Source of the DNA: Bacteroidales bacterium
GTDB taxonomy: Bacteria > Bacteroidota > Bacteroidia > Bacteroidales > UBA932
Direction: 5' to 3'
Assembly (NCBI GenBank): GCA_017472115.1
Contig: JAFUQW010000125.1
Span: forward strand, 1-26,133
Length of the DNA stretch: 26,133 nt
The translations under genes were made by a program, and so were the position numbers. Under the pieces are notes generated by a model. It saw only the letters and a list, made by a program, of their open reading frames with translations, was not told the DNA's origin and did not search any database. Of this stretch, positions 15,455 through 25,400 are shown piece by piece (the stretch's first letter is position 1; each line of letters opens with the position of its first letter).

Positions 15455-17236
15455 ATGTCGAGAATAGTAATCAAGGATATTATATCGCCTCTCAGACGCC
15501 TTGTCAAGAAGATGTCCGAGAGGGATGCCATGATGATACTCGCACTTTTTGTAGGCATATCATGCGGTTTTGCTGCAGTCATACTCAAGACATCCATTGA
15601 ATATATTCATCATGGACTGACTTCCTGGTTTGATGGGGAGGCATATAATTTTCTCTATCTGCTCTATCCCGGCATAGGAATGCTTCTGGCCATGCTTTTC
15701 GTACGATATGTCATAAAGGACAATATCGGTCATGGAGTCACTAAGGTTCTTCAGGCGGTTTCCAAGAACGAATCCAAGATACGTCCCCACAATATGTGGT
15801 CGTCAGTGCTGGCTTCTTCAGTGACTATCGGCTTCGGTGGTTCGGTAGGTGCGGAGGCTCCGATAGTCTATACAGGTGCGGCAATAGGATCGAATGTCGC
15901 CCGTTATATGGGCCTGTCGTATAAGAATATGACTATTCTGCTCGGATGTGGTGCAGCCGGTGCTGTGGCAGGAATATTCAAGGCTCCTTTGGCCGGAGTA
16001 CTCTTTACTCTTGAGATTCTGCTTTTCAATATTTCGATGACATCCATACTGCCGCTTCTGCTCTCAACTATATCAGCGACAGTGATTTCCTATATATTCC
16101 TCGGCGATGCTCCTTCATTTGAATGCACATTGTCGCCGTTTGCAATGTCCAATATTCCGTTCTACGTGATTCTGGGAGTGTTCTGTGCTGCCTGCTCGGT
16201 ATATTTCACAAGGATGACGCTTTGGCTTGAGGATAAGATAAAGAGTATAAAGAAACCGTTTGTCAGATGGGCGATTTCCGCATCGTGTCTTGGTCTGCTC
16301 ATATTCCTGTTTCCACCTCTGTTCGGCGAGGGTTACGAGCATCTTCATGTTCTTCTTAACGGAGGCATGATCGATATGGAAGGACAGACCATTCTGTCGT
16401 TCATGCTGAGAAAGAGCTGGTCCATACCGGTGTTCTTCATGCTTGTGCTTCTTCTTAAGGTCTTTTCGATGTCATTTACCAATGCAGGAGGCGGTGTGGG
16501 AGGTACTTTCGGTCCTACTCTGTTTATCGGGGCCGTAGCCGGTTTTGTGGTATCTAGGACCATCAATCTCATTGGTGGAGGACTGGTTCCGGAGCAGAAT
16601 TTCGTGCTGGTAGGCATGGCAGGACTCATGGCAGGAGTCATGCAGGCACCTATGACTGCAATCTTCCTTATAGCGGAAATATCCGGAGGATATGAACTTC
16701 TGATTCCGCTGATTCTTACAGCTACCGTATCTTATGGGGTCACAAGGACAATCGAACCGTATTCGATCTATACCAAACGAATTGCCAAACGTGGAGAACT
16801 GCTTACTCACGACAGCGATCAGGCGGTGCTGACACTTCTGAAGACCGGCGATCTCATTGAAGCCGACTTCTGCACAGTAAGAATAGATGCTACATTGGGA
16901 GAACTGGTTGATGTGGTGGCTGAATCCAAAAGAAACATATTCCCTGTGGTTGACTCGAGGAAACATTTCCAGGGCTATGTCTCTCTGGAAGATATCCGTC
17001 GCGAAATGTTCAAGAAGGAACTGTATGACACGTCTCATGTCTATAATTATATGAAGTCGGCTCCGGCATATGTGTATGTGGATGAGAAGATGGACAGTGT
17101 CATGCATAAGTTTGAAAAGACTGATGCGTGGAACCTTCCTGTCGTGGATCATGACAGGACATACATCGGTTTCGTTTCAAAGTCAAAGATATTCTCTGCA
17201 TACAGGAATCAGTTGAAACAGGTGTCTCATGACTGA
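15455..17236 (+). CDS. ClC-family chloride channel/transporter with C-terminal CBS pair
   Basis: A 593-residue membrane protein of the ClC family with multiple hydrophobic segments to about residue 440, followed by two CBS domains (about residues 460-590) that in this family sense nucleotides or adjust gating. Family blocks are GFGGSVGAEAPIVYTGAA with the gating glutamate E134, FKAPLAGVLFTLEILLF, and AGGGVGGTFGPTLFIGA. The first selectivity motif reads GHGV instead of GSGIP. The position matching the internal proton glutamate of the E. coli exchanger (Glu203) appears to be I188, directly after E187, which is more like channel-type members. I chose the ATG at 15455, which follows the promoter; the frame opens earlier only with a TTG. 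The stop overlaps the next gene's ATG (TGATG). Confidence 0.92.
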   Translation: MSRIVIKDIISPLRRLVKKMSERDAMMILALFVGISCGFAAVILKTSIEYIHHGLTSWFDGEAYNFLYLLYPGIGMLLAMLFVRYVIKDNIGHGVTKVLQAVSKNESKIRPHNMWSSVLASSVTIGFGGSVGAEAPIVYTGAAIGSNVARYMGLSYKNMTILLGCGAAGAVAGIFKAPLAGVLFTLEILLFNISMTSILPLLLSTISATVISYIFLGDAPSFECTLSPFAMSNIPFYVILGVFCAACSVYFTRMTLWLEDKIKSIKKPFVRWAISASCLGLLIFLFPPLFGEGYEHLHVLLNGGMIDMEGQTILSFMLRKSWSIPVFFMLVLLLKVFSMSFTNAGGGVGGTFGPTLFIGAVAGFVVSRTINLIGGGLVPEQNFVLVGMAGLMAGVMQAPMTAIFLIAEISGGYELLIPLILTATVSYGVTRTIEPYSIYTKRIAKRGELLTHDSDQAVLTLLKTGDLIEADFCTVRIDATLGELVDVVAESKRNIFPVVDSRKHFQGYVSLEDIRREMFKKELYDTSHVYNYMKSAPAYVYVDEKMDSVMHKFEKTDAWNLPVVDHDRTYIGFVSKSKIFSAYRNQLKQVSHD

Positions 17237-19419
17237 TGCCTCAGGTTTCCCGGACTTATCCCATATCGATAATTTCAATGCTTATGAAGGGTATTTATGT
17301 CAAAGCTATAGCTGTAAGGTTAGGAATAAAGGAGTGGCAGGTTGAGAATTGTGTCCGTCTTTTCGAGGATGGGGCCACAATTCCGTTCGTGAGCCGTTAC
17401 CGTAAGGAAAGGACAGGCGGTCTGGATGAGGTCGCTATAGCAGAGATACGTCATTGGAGCGATGTGTTTGCGGAAATGGACAAGAGAAAAGAGACCGTAC
17501 TTGAAACAATTTCCCAGACAGGTGCTCTTACAGAAGAATTGCGTTCACGCATTGAAAATACTATAGACTCACGTGAACTTGAAGACCTTTATCTCCCTTT
17601 CAAACCGAAAAGACGCACTCGAGCGACAGCAGCCAAGGAGGCCGGGCTTGAGCCGTTGGCAGACAAGATGTATTCCGTGTCACTTGCCGATCCTGCATGT
17701 GAAGCACGCAAATATCTCAATGACAAGGTCAAGACAGTTGATGATGCCCTGTCCGGAGCTAAAGACATCATTGCTGAGCGTCTGAGCGAGACAGCATCTG
17801 TAAGGGAGACGTTAAGGCAGATATTCCGTACAAGGCGTATCGTGACCAAAGCCACGAAAAAGGCCACAGGGCAGGAAGCCATGAAGTACAGGTCATACTT
17901 CGATTATTCAGAATCCCTTGAACGGATGGCACCGCATAGGCTTCTGGCCATTCTTAGGGCGGAAGAGGAAGGATTTCTTAATGTAAGGATCGATGCCGAC
18001 CCTGAAAGATGTGAGAAGAAGCTCTACTATGATTTCTGTCAGGAAAGACGTTATCCGGCTCAACCTCTTGCAGATCATATCCATGAAGCCATAGGCGACT
18101 CATACAAGAGACTTCTCGAGCCATCCATTACCAATGAAATAATAAAGGAAGCCAAGGAGAAGGCAGATGTCGAGTCTATAAGGATATTCGGCGAGAATCT
18201 CCGCCAGCTGCTTCTTGCTCCGCCTGTGGGACAGAAGAATGTCCTCGCCATAGATCCCGGTTTCAGGACAGGGTGCAAGGTTGTCTGCCTTGATGCCCAG
18301 GGTAATCTCCTGCACAATGAAGCGATCTTCCCGCATCCTCCTGCAAATGAGAAGATAAAGGCCATTCATGCCGTTTCTGCAATGGTTCAGAAATATGGTG
18401 TCGAAGTGATTGCTATCGGCAACGGCACTGCAAGCCGTGAGACTGAGGAATTCATCAAGAAGGTTCCGCTCCCTAAGGGTGTGAGAGTTTTCACTGTCAG
18501 TGAAGATGGCGCTTCGATTTATTCTGCTTCTGATGTAGCTCGTGAGGAGTTCCCAGATCATGACGTAACGGTTCGTGGCGCGGTATCGATAGGTCGTCGT
18601 CTGATGGATCCTTTAGCTGAACTTGTCAAGATCGATCCAAAGTCGCTCGGAGTGGGGCAGTATCAGCACGATGTTGACCAGACCCTTCTGAAGGAGAAAT
18701 TGGACAATACTGTGGAAAGCTGCGTCAATAGTGTAGGTGTCAATCTTAATACTGCGAGCAGCTATCTGCTTAGCTATGTCTCAGGAATCGGTCCGGCGCT
18801 TGCAGAGAATATCGTCGAATACCGTACCAAGAACGGAGCATATACTTCGCGCAGACAGCTTTTAAAAGTCAAGAGATTGGGAGAGAAAGCTTTTGAGCAG
18901 TGTGCAGGATTTCTCAGAATCCATGGTGCGGACAATCCTCTTGACAATTCGGCAGTACATCCTGAGGCTTACCATATTGTTGACCGTATGGCGCGCGATC
19001 TCAGGGTCAGAACTGAAGAACTGGTCGGAAATGCTGAATTATGTTCAAGAATCAAAGCTTCGGATTATGTTGAAGGAGACTTTGGCCTGCCTACGGTCAA
19101 TGATATCATAAACGAGCTTCGTAAGCCGGGACGTGATCCTCGCGAGTCAGCTCAGGAGTTTGAATTTGCACATGACATCAGGACGATAGAAGATATCAGG
19201 ACAGGCATGGAACTTCCGGGAATCGTTACCAACATCACTGCATTCGGAGCATTTGTTGACATAGGAATCAAGCAGAACGGACTGATTCATGCTTCTCAGA
19301 TGGGAGTCAAGGGCATGGCCGATCCTTCAAAGATACTAAGGCTTCACCAGCAGATAAAGGTTACTGTCATATCTGTCGATCTTGACCGTGACCGTATTGG
19401 CCTGAGGCTTGTGCGCTGA
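17236..19419 (+). CDS. tex: Tex-family RNA-binding transcription accessory protein
   Basis: A 727-residue Tex (YhgF) protein, a nucleic-acid-binding factor linked to transcription. The N-terminal HTH-like segment is IKEWQVENCVRLFEDGATIPFVSRYRKE. A YqgF/RNase-H-like domain begins at NVLAIDPGFRTGCKVV (about residue 336). Helix-hairpin-helix motifs follow in LLSYVSGIGPALAENIVEYR and LKVKRLGEKAFEQCAGFLRI (about 500-560). The C-terminal S1 domain is GIVTNITAFGAFVDIGIKQNGLIH (about residue 660 onward, quoted in part: TAFGAFVDIGIKQNGLIH). The ATG at 17236 overlaps the ClC stop, suggesting coupling, but homologues typically begin nearer the ATGs at 17278 or 17284, so the true start is uncertain. The last 53 bases overlap the convergent EamA gene. 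Confidence 0.95.
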   Translation: MPQVSRTYPISIISMLMKGIYVKAIAVRLGIKEWQVENCVRLFEDGATIPFVSRYRKERTGGLDEVAIAEIRHWSDVFAEMDKRKETVLETISQTGALTEELRSRIENTIDSRELEDLYLPFKPKRRTRATAAKEAGLEPLADKMYSVSLADPACEARKYLNDKVKTVDDALSGAKDIIAERLSETASVRETLRQIFRTRRIVTKATKKATGQEAMKYRSYFDYSESLERMAPHRLLAILRAEEEGFLNVRIDADPERCEKKLYYDFCQERRYPAQPLADHIHEAIGDSYKRLLEPSITNEIIKEAKEKADVESIRIFGENLRQLLLAPPVGQKNVLAIDPGFRTGCKVVCLDAQGNLLHNEAIFPHPPANEKIKAIHAVSAMVQKYGVEVIAIGNGTASRETEEFIKKVPLPKGVRVFTVSEDGASIYSASDVAREEFPDHDVTVRGAVSIGRRLMDPLAELVKIDPKSLGVGQYQHDVDQTLLKEKLDNTVESCVNSVGVNLNTASSYLLSYVSGIGPALAENIVEYRTKNGAYTSRRQLLKVKRLGEKAFEQCAGFLRIHGADNPLDNSAVHPEAYHIVDRMARDLRVRTEELVGNAELCSRIKASDYVEGDFGLPTVNDIINELRKPGRDPRESAQEFEFAHDIRTIEDIRTGMELPGIVTNITAFGAFVDIGIKQNGLIHASQMGVKGMADPSKILRLHQQIKVTVISVDLDRDRIGLRLVR

Positions 19420-20347
19420 CCCTGTCAGTCTGTTCCGGCTTATTCTTTCTTGTTGTATATTGCGACAGGACAACTCCGACTGTCGAGATTGCAATACCGG
19501 CCCATTGTCTTGAATCGAGCATCTCATGCCCCAATATCCAGGCTATGATGGCTGCGGCAACAGGAATCAAAGCGGAAAAGATGCTTGACTTTGCAACTCC
19601 GAGACTCTTTATTGAACTGACCCATAACGAGAAGGCAAGACTTGAGCATAGTACAGCCAGACAAATGAGAGGATACCATACATCTCCACTGAAATAGACT
19701 TTGTAATCAAATCCATCAAGGCCTTTCCATAAGAACAAAGGCAGAAGATATACTGATCCGATAAGGAACTGATACATTACTATTATCTGGCTGGAATATA
19801 TTCCGGCCAGACTTTTTGTTATCGAGGCATGTCCCACTTCTGAAATAACTGCTGTCAGAAGCAGTATGATGCCCCAGATGAAATGCTGACCAGGTTCGCC
19901 TTTAGCCATGGCTACCATTACGATTCCCACAAGAGACAGCAGTATTCCACCGATATTCACGGCATTTACCTTTTCCTTGAAAAAGAGTATGCCGGCACCG
20001 ATAGAAAATATCGGAATGGTTGCAATTACCATCGCACTGAGAGTGGGGGAGCCTGTAAGCTTCAAACCGAAGGTCTCGCATAAGAAATAGATGAACGGTT
20101 CAAAGAATGCCAGAAGAAGGAATTTAGGCAGATCCTGCTTCTGTATTCTCTTGATTCTTCCGTAAGCTGTGTTGAACAGGAATAAGATTATTCCGGCAAG
20201 AAGTATCCTTACAAACACGAAATAGAAGATGGGAATGTCCTGAGCAATTATCTTGTCAGTCCATATATAAGACATTCCCCATAATGTTATCGCAACAGTT
20301 GATGCGATATAGACAAGCAGCTTGCTCTGCTTAACTTTAGGTGACAT
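19367..20347 (-). CDS. EamA/DMT-superfamily membrane transporter
   Basis: A 326-residue integral membrane protein with about ten hydrophobic segments arranged as two EamA repeats. The first starts at ASTVAITLWGMSYIWTDKII, the second at IWGIILLLTAVISEVGHASI. The repeat-ending features (NIGGILLSLVGIVMVA in the first half and AGIAISTVGVVLSQY in the second) are typical of drug/metabolite exporters. The substrate cannot be read from sequence. The cytoplasmic tail is hydrophilic and its coding sequence overlaps the end of tex by 53 bases. It lies 30 bases downstream of pyrC and is likely the last gene of the minus-strand operon. Confidence 0.9.
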   Translation of the reverse strand: MSPKVKQSKLLVYIASTVAITLWGMSYIWTDKIIAQDIPIFYFVFVRILLAGIILFLFNTAYGRIKRIQKQDLPKFLLLAFFEPFIYFLCETFGLKLTGSPTLSAMVIATIPIFSIGAGILFFKEKVNAVNIGGILLSLVGIVMVAMAKGEPGQHFIWGIILLLTAVISEVGHASITKSLAGIYSSQIIVMYQFLIGSVYLLPLFLWKGLDGFDYKVYFSGDVWYPLICLAVLCSSLAFSLWVSSIKSLGVAKSSIFSALIPVAAAIIAWILGHEMLDSRQWAGIAISTVGVVLSQYTTRKNKPEQTDRVSAQASGQYGHGQDRQI

Positions 20348-20377
20348 AAATACCGGCTTAAGTTAATCCTGGGGAGA

Positions 20378-21727
20378 TTAATTCATCAGTCCGTCTTTGA
20401 TTATCATCTCACCGTTTACCATCACAGTGTAGATCTTTCCCTTGAGCCTTTCTCCGGCATAAGGAGTCCATCCGCATTTGCTGAACTGATCTTCATTTCT
20501 GACAGTGAATTTCTTGTTCTTGTCAAATATGACAATGTCAGCAGCATAGCCGGGCTTGATCTTCCCACGTTTCAGTCCATATATCTCAGACGCCTTTTCT
20601 GAGAATACTGAAGCTATTCTGGTCAAAGGTATTCCATCCTGATCTGCTATGGTAAGAAGCACCGGAAGAGTCTGCTGGATGGATGGCAGACCGGAAGGAG
20701 CCTTGCAGTATGTCCCATCCTTTTCCGAAAGAAGATGCGGAGCATGATCGGAACCTATAGTGTCTATTCCTCCGTTTGCAAGAGCCTCTCTCAACGCCGA
20801 CCTGTCATCTGCCGTCTTGATGGACGGATTGCATTTCGCACGGCTTCCTAACCTTTTGTAATCCTCATTGCAGAACCACAGATAATTGCAAGATGTTTCA
20901 GCTATGATCTCAGGATTGTTCAGCTTGGCGGCACGCACCATCTCGATCTCCTCTTTTGTGGATATATGGCACAGAACAAGTCTTGTCCCGAATTTCATTG
21001 CCTTCTCAAGAGCCTTTATACTTGATTTTATGCAGGCTCTGCGGCTTCTTATGATTTCGTGCTCTTCGAATGGAATGTCCTCTCCGTACATTTCCGTGGC
21101 TTTCTGCAGATTCGCCTTTATGGTAGCTTCGTCCTCACAATGGACAAGTACAGGCTTCTCCTTTATTGCAAAGAGCCTGTCTAAAGTATCAGCCTCGTCA
21201 ACAAGCATGTTCCCGGTGGAAGAGCCCATGAATACCTTCACTCCTGCAATGTCCCGGGGACTGATCTTCTCATCTCCGTTCTTCACCAGATCCTCTATAA
21301 TGGCAGAATTGAGATTGGTAGCTCCGATATGAAAACCAATGTTTACTGCAGAACGTCCTTCTGCAGCTTTCAGCTTGTCTTTCAGAGCTTCAGAAGTTAT
21401 TGTCGGAGGGTTGGTGTTCGGCATGTCGAAGACCGTCGTTACACCTCCTGCAGCAGCAGCTCTTGATTCGGTTTCCATGTCAGCCTTATGGGTAAGGCCG
21501 GGTTCACGGAAATGTACATGGGCATCGATTCCTCCTGCCATCAGCCATTTCCCGTCAAGGTCGGTCACCTCAGCTTCCGGGTTATCTTCAAGAAGTTTGG
21601 AAACCCTGAAATCATAGTCTGCAGAATCTCCAAACATGACATCTCTGATCACACCGCCATCGACTGATATGGTGCCCACGGCTTCCTTTTCTGCCGTAAC
21701 AATTGTAGCATTGTGAAGTATCAGCAT
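20378..21727 (-). CDS. pyrC: Dihydroorotase
   Basis: A 449-residue cyclic amidohydrolase of the type I dihydroorotase class, closing carbamoyl aspartate to dihydroorotate in pyrimidine synthesis. The binuclear metal site is visible: H70 and H72 in DAHVHFREPG, a lysine expected to be carbamylated (K164 in GVKVFMGSST), H196 (VLVHCEDE), H254 (VLCHIST) and D327 (GSDHAPH). The substrate-related segment FDMPNTNPPT is present. The start overlaps the end of the upstream glycosyltransferase gene by 7 bases, which indicates translational coupling. Allantoinase is the main alternative from the same superfamily; the HFREPG and DMPNT context favours dihydroorotase. Confidence 0.93.
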   Translation of the reverse strand: MLILHNATIVTAEKEAVGTISVDGGVIRDVMFGDSADYDFRVSKLLEDNPEAEVTDLDGKWLMAGGIDAHVHFREPGLTHKADMETESRAAAAGGVTTVFDMPNTNPPTITSEALKDKLKAAEGRSAVNIGFHIGATNLNSAIIEDLVKNGDEKISPRDIAGVKVFMGSSTGNMLVDEADTLDRLFAIKEKPVLVHCEDEATIKANLQKATEMYGEDIPFEEHEIIRSRRACIKSSIKALEKAMKFGTRLVLCHISTKEEIEMVRAAKLNNPEIIAETSCNYLWFCNEDYKRLGSRAKCNPSIKTADDRSALREALANGGIDTIGSDHAPHLLSEKDGTYCKAPSGLPSIQQTLPVLLTIADQDGIPLTRIASVFSEKASEIYGLKRGKIKPGYAADIVIFDKNKKFTVRNEDQFSKCGWTPYAGERLKGKIYTVMVNGEMIIKDGLMN

Positions 21728-22452
21728 GATTCTCTCGGACTAATCTTTCTCATTTTAAGCTTCATTACACCCCAGAATGCCTCGCCGAAGATTCCGCTGC
21801 TCATTTTTGACGTGCCTTCAGTCCTGTCAACGAAGATGACCGGAACCTCCTTTATCCTGAACCCTAATCTGTAGGTCGAGTATTTCATTTCGATCTGGAA
21901 ACCATAGCCTTTCATCTGCACCTTGTCGAGATCGATGGTTTCAAGTACCTTCCTTTTATAACATTTGAAGCCTGCAGTCGTATCATATACTTTCATTCCG
22001 AGAACAGTTCTGACATATACGGAAGCGTAATATGACATGATAACTCTTCCTATAGGCCAGTTGACCACGCTGATACCCTTGCAATAGCGTGATCCGATGG
22101 AAAGATCGGCTCCCTCCTTGCTGCACGCCTCATAAAGACGTGGAAGATCGTCCGGATTATGCGAGAAGTCGGCATCCATCTCAAAGATATAGTCATATCC
22201 GTTTTCCAAAGCCCATTTGAACCCGGTAATGTAAGCTGTGCCCAGACCAAGCTTGCCGCTTCTCTCTATCATGAACAGTCTGCCATCAAATTCAGTCTGA
22301 AGATTCCTGACGATGTCTGCCGTTCGGTCCGGTGACCCGTCCTCGATTACAAGAATGTGATAGTCACCATCCAAGGCCATGACAGCCCGGATGATCTTCC
22401 CGATGTTCTCCTTCTCGTTATAGGTTGGTATGATTACTACTTTTCTGTCCAT
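21721..22452 (-). CDS. Polyprenol-phosphate mannosyltransferase-like GT2 (Dpm1 type)
   Basis: A 243-residue family 2 glycosyltransferase of the dolichol/polyprenol phosphate mannose synthase type, which would transfer a sugar from a nucleotide donor to a lipid phosphate carrier at the inner membrane. The GT-A fold start is VVIIPTYNEKENI, with VIEDGSPDRTADIV following. The catalytic metal motif is DAD (D93 to D95 in FEMDADFSHNP). The C-terminal half contains VYDTTAGFKCYKRKVL and the acceptor-side segment YRLGFRIKEVPVIF. There is no C-terminal membrane domain, as in the short Dpm1 form. In Bacteroidota such enzymes often feed protein O-glycosylation, but the sugar here is an inference. It is coupled to pyrC. 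Confidence 0.88.
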   Translation of the reverse strand: MDRKVVIIPTYNEKENIGKIIRAVMALDGDYHILVIEDGSPDRTADIVRNLQTEFDGRLFMIERSGKLGLGTAYITGFKWALENGYDYIFEMDADFSHNPDDLPRLYEACSKEGADLSIGSRYCKGISVVNWPIGRVIMSYYASVYVRTVLGMKVYDTTAGFKCYKRKVLETIDLDKVQMKGYGFQIEMKYSTYRLGFRIKEVPVIFVDRTEGTSKMSSGIFGEAFWGVMKLKMRKISPRESC

Positions 22453-22484
22453 ATCGTAATGCTTTCGACCGGCTTCCTGTCGTT

Positions 22485-25400
22485 TTATTTATTGTCGATG
22501 GTTTTCAACATCTCTGCCACAGCAGCTTCAAGCTGCTTGTCTTCTCCTCGAAGCACAGATGCAGGATCGTTATATACCAGTATGTCCGGTTCGACCTGCA
22601 TGTTCTCGATATATCTGCCCTCCTTTACACCGATGGCTCCTACTTGCGGAATGCCGAATACGATGGTCGGATCTATCTGATATTCCCACCATACGGCAGT
22701 CATCGTGCCCGGAACAGGAGCACCGATGAGCTTTCCTATGCCGAGTGTCTTATAGACGTAAGGGAATCCGCATGCATCCGAATAATTATCCTCGCCGATG
22801 AGCACGCAGGAAGGCTTTGTCCATTTGTTGTATGGCTCTGTGCCTATATATTGTCCGCGTGGCTCGAATCTGATATAGCCTGTTCCGTCAAGGAGTGTGG
22901 CGAGGTCATCGTGAAGCCAGCCGCCTCCGTTATGTCTTGTGTCAACGATCACGGCCTCGCATGTCCTGTATTTGCCGAGAAGGTCTGAGTAAACCCTTCT
23001 GAAACTTTCGGAATCCATGCCTTCAACGTGTACATAACCGACTCTGCCTCCGGAAAGTTCCTTAACCATTTCTTCTCTTTGCTCAACCCATCTCCTGTAA
23101 AGCTGGGATGACATGTTCGAAGCCGGTTCGACGTATATGTCAACAGCTTTCTTGCCGTCTTTGCTCACGCTGATGACCATCTTCCTGCCGGATTTTCCCT
23201 TGAGTAGATGATACCAGTCCATTCCTGCTGTGATCTTTATGCCGTCAATGGCTTCGATGATGTCTCCTGCCTTGATTTCAGGATCATATACGTAAAGAGT
23301 ACCTCCTTTGACCACTTCCTTTATCTTGAGACCGTCACCTTCATATGTCAGGTCGTATAGAACGCCGAGATCGGCCATGTTCAGTCCCGAGCGGTACTGA
23401 TAGCGTGCGCCGGTATGTGAACCGTTAAGCTCGCCGAGCATTTCAGACAGCATTTCCTGGAAATCGAAATTGTTGTCGATGTGCGGAAGGAACTTCTCGT
23501 AAGTGTTTCTGTAGCCTTTCCAATCAATGCCGTGAATGTCAGCCGTGTAGAACTTCTCGTTCACCTGTTTCCAGATGTGGTTGAAGATATATTCCCGTTC
23601 GTCAGCGGCCTTGTATTCGAAATCTCCGCTGAACGATATGGTTTCCCTGCTGCCGTTGGACGTTGACATCTTTGAAATGCCGCCACCGGAAAGAAGATAT
23701 ATGTATTTGTCATCAGGAGTAGGGTAGAGCGAACCATAAACTCCCTTGGAAACCACCTTTACACTGTTGTTCTCGAGGTCGAGCATGCAGAGGTCCATTC
23801 CGCTTTCGAGACGGACCATATAGTAAAGCTTCTTTCCGTCCTGAGTGAGATAATGGTCGCCGAGACGGCCTGAAGATCTGGTGAGTCTTACGACTCTTTC
23901 CTTTCTGTCATCCAGCTGAAGTACGAGTTCCTCAGCTTTCTTCTCAGCCTTTACACTGTCTTTCTTTTCCTCCTTCTTCTCCTTGTCGTCCTTCATCAGT
24001 TCGGCGATCTCACGATCCTCCTTGTCACGCATGAATTCGCGGTAACGCAATCCGTCGAAGAACATCAGATATATGTCATCTTCCGCACCCCAGCTACCGT
24101 GACTTCTATATCCGGCCCTGTCTGAAGCCCATGTCATGGCCTTTCCTTTAAGGGCCCATCTGAAGTTGCTGTCCGTGTAGCCGCTTTCGGTCAGGTCGGT
24201 GATTTCTCCGCTCTCGACATCGATCAGAGCCACGTCCTCATTGTTCCAGCCTCCGTTTGCCTGGTAGTTGCAGAGGATATATCTGCTGTCAGGGCTCCAC
24301 TCGAAGCTCTGGTCTCCGTCAGTATATGAATAATTCACGCTCTTGTCAAGCAGAATCCTTTCCTTTCCGCTCTTGATGTCCATCACAGCAACTGCTGTCC
24401 TGTCCTTGAGGTACGCAAGCATCTTCCCGTCAGGTGATACCTGCATCTGGAAACATGTCTCGCCAGGGGCTGTCACAAGTGTTTCCTCCATCTTGACGGC
24501 ATAGGTGAATCCCTTGTCGTTCTTGTCTGTAAGAGATGTCTGCCAGATTCCCCAATGACCGTTTCTTTCAGCGGCATAATAAAGTGTCCTTCCGTCCTTA
24601 GAGAAACTTACACCCCTTTCCTGTTCTGCCGTGTTTGTTATTCTTTTGGTTGTCCTGTGATCGACAGAGGTTACGAACACGTCACCTCTGAGTACTATCG
24701 CTACTTCTTTTCCGTCAGGTGACACGGCGAGTGATGAGGCTCCCGAAGTAAGGGTACGCTCCTCTACAGGTCTCTCGACCTGGTCGGTCACGATCTTTAC
24801 TGCTACCTTTGAAGGCTGTTCTCCCTCCTTCATCGTATAGAGTTCCCCGTCGAGTGAATATGAAATCACACCATTGTCCGACACTGAGAGATATCTGACA
24901 GGGTTACCTTTGGCAAATGTCAGCTGGACAGATTTGTCCGGAGCTGTAAGGCTGCTCTTATAGACATTCATGGTCCCGTCAACTTCACTGAGATAGTAGA
25001 ATGTGTCTCCGTCTGCAGCGAATACGGGGTTTCTGTCTTCACCGACGAATCGGGACAGTTTCGTGAAAGCACCCTGTCCGTTGATGCTCAATCCGGTTTC
25101 TCCATCTGAAGGTCTGTAAACCCAGATGTCTCTTGTTACGGAAGAAGTATGATGCTTTCTGAGTGCATCCTCATATCCTTTCCAGTCTTCATAGATGACG
25201 GTCCCTTCCTTGTTAACACTGATGGCTGATATAGGGAGAGAAGTCACCTGACGAGGGCGACCTCCGTCTTTACCTATTATATATAGCTGCGCGTTGCCTG
25301 GAAAATCTCCATATTGAGCATCCTGCTGTATATATGCTGTGAACAGAATGCTTCCGTCAGCCAGCACAGCCATCGGAGTCTCGCTGCCGGGGTGAGTGGT

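Noticed and set aside
16472..17152. 226-codon open frame on the minus strand inside the ClC gene
   Set aside because: Its composition (rich in His, Arg, Cys) is typical of an antisense shadow, and the plus-strand ClC gene with CBS domains is unambiguous.
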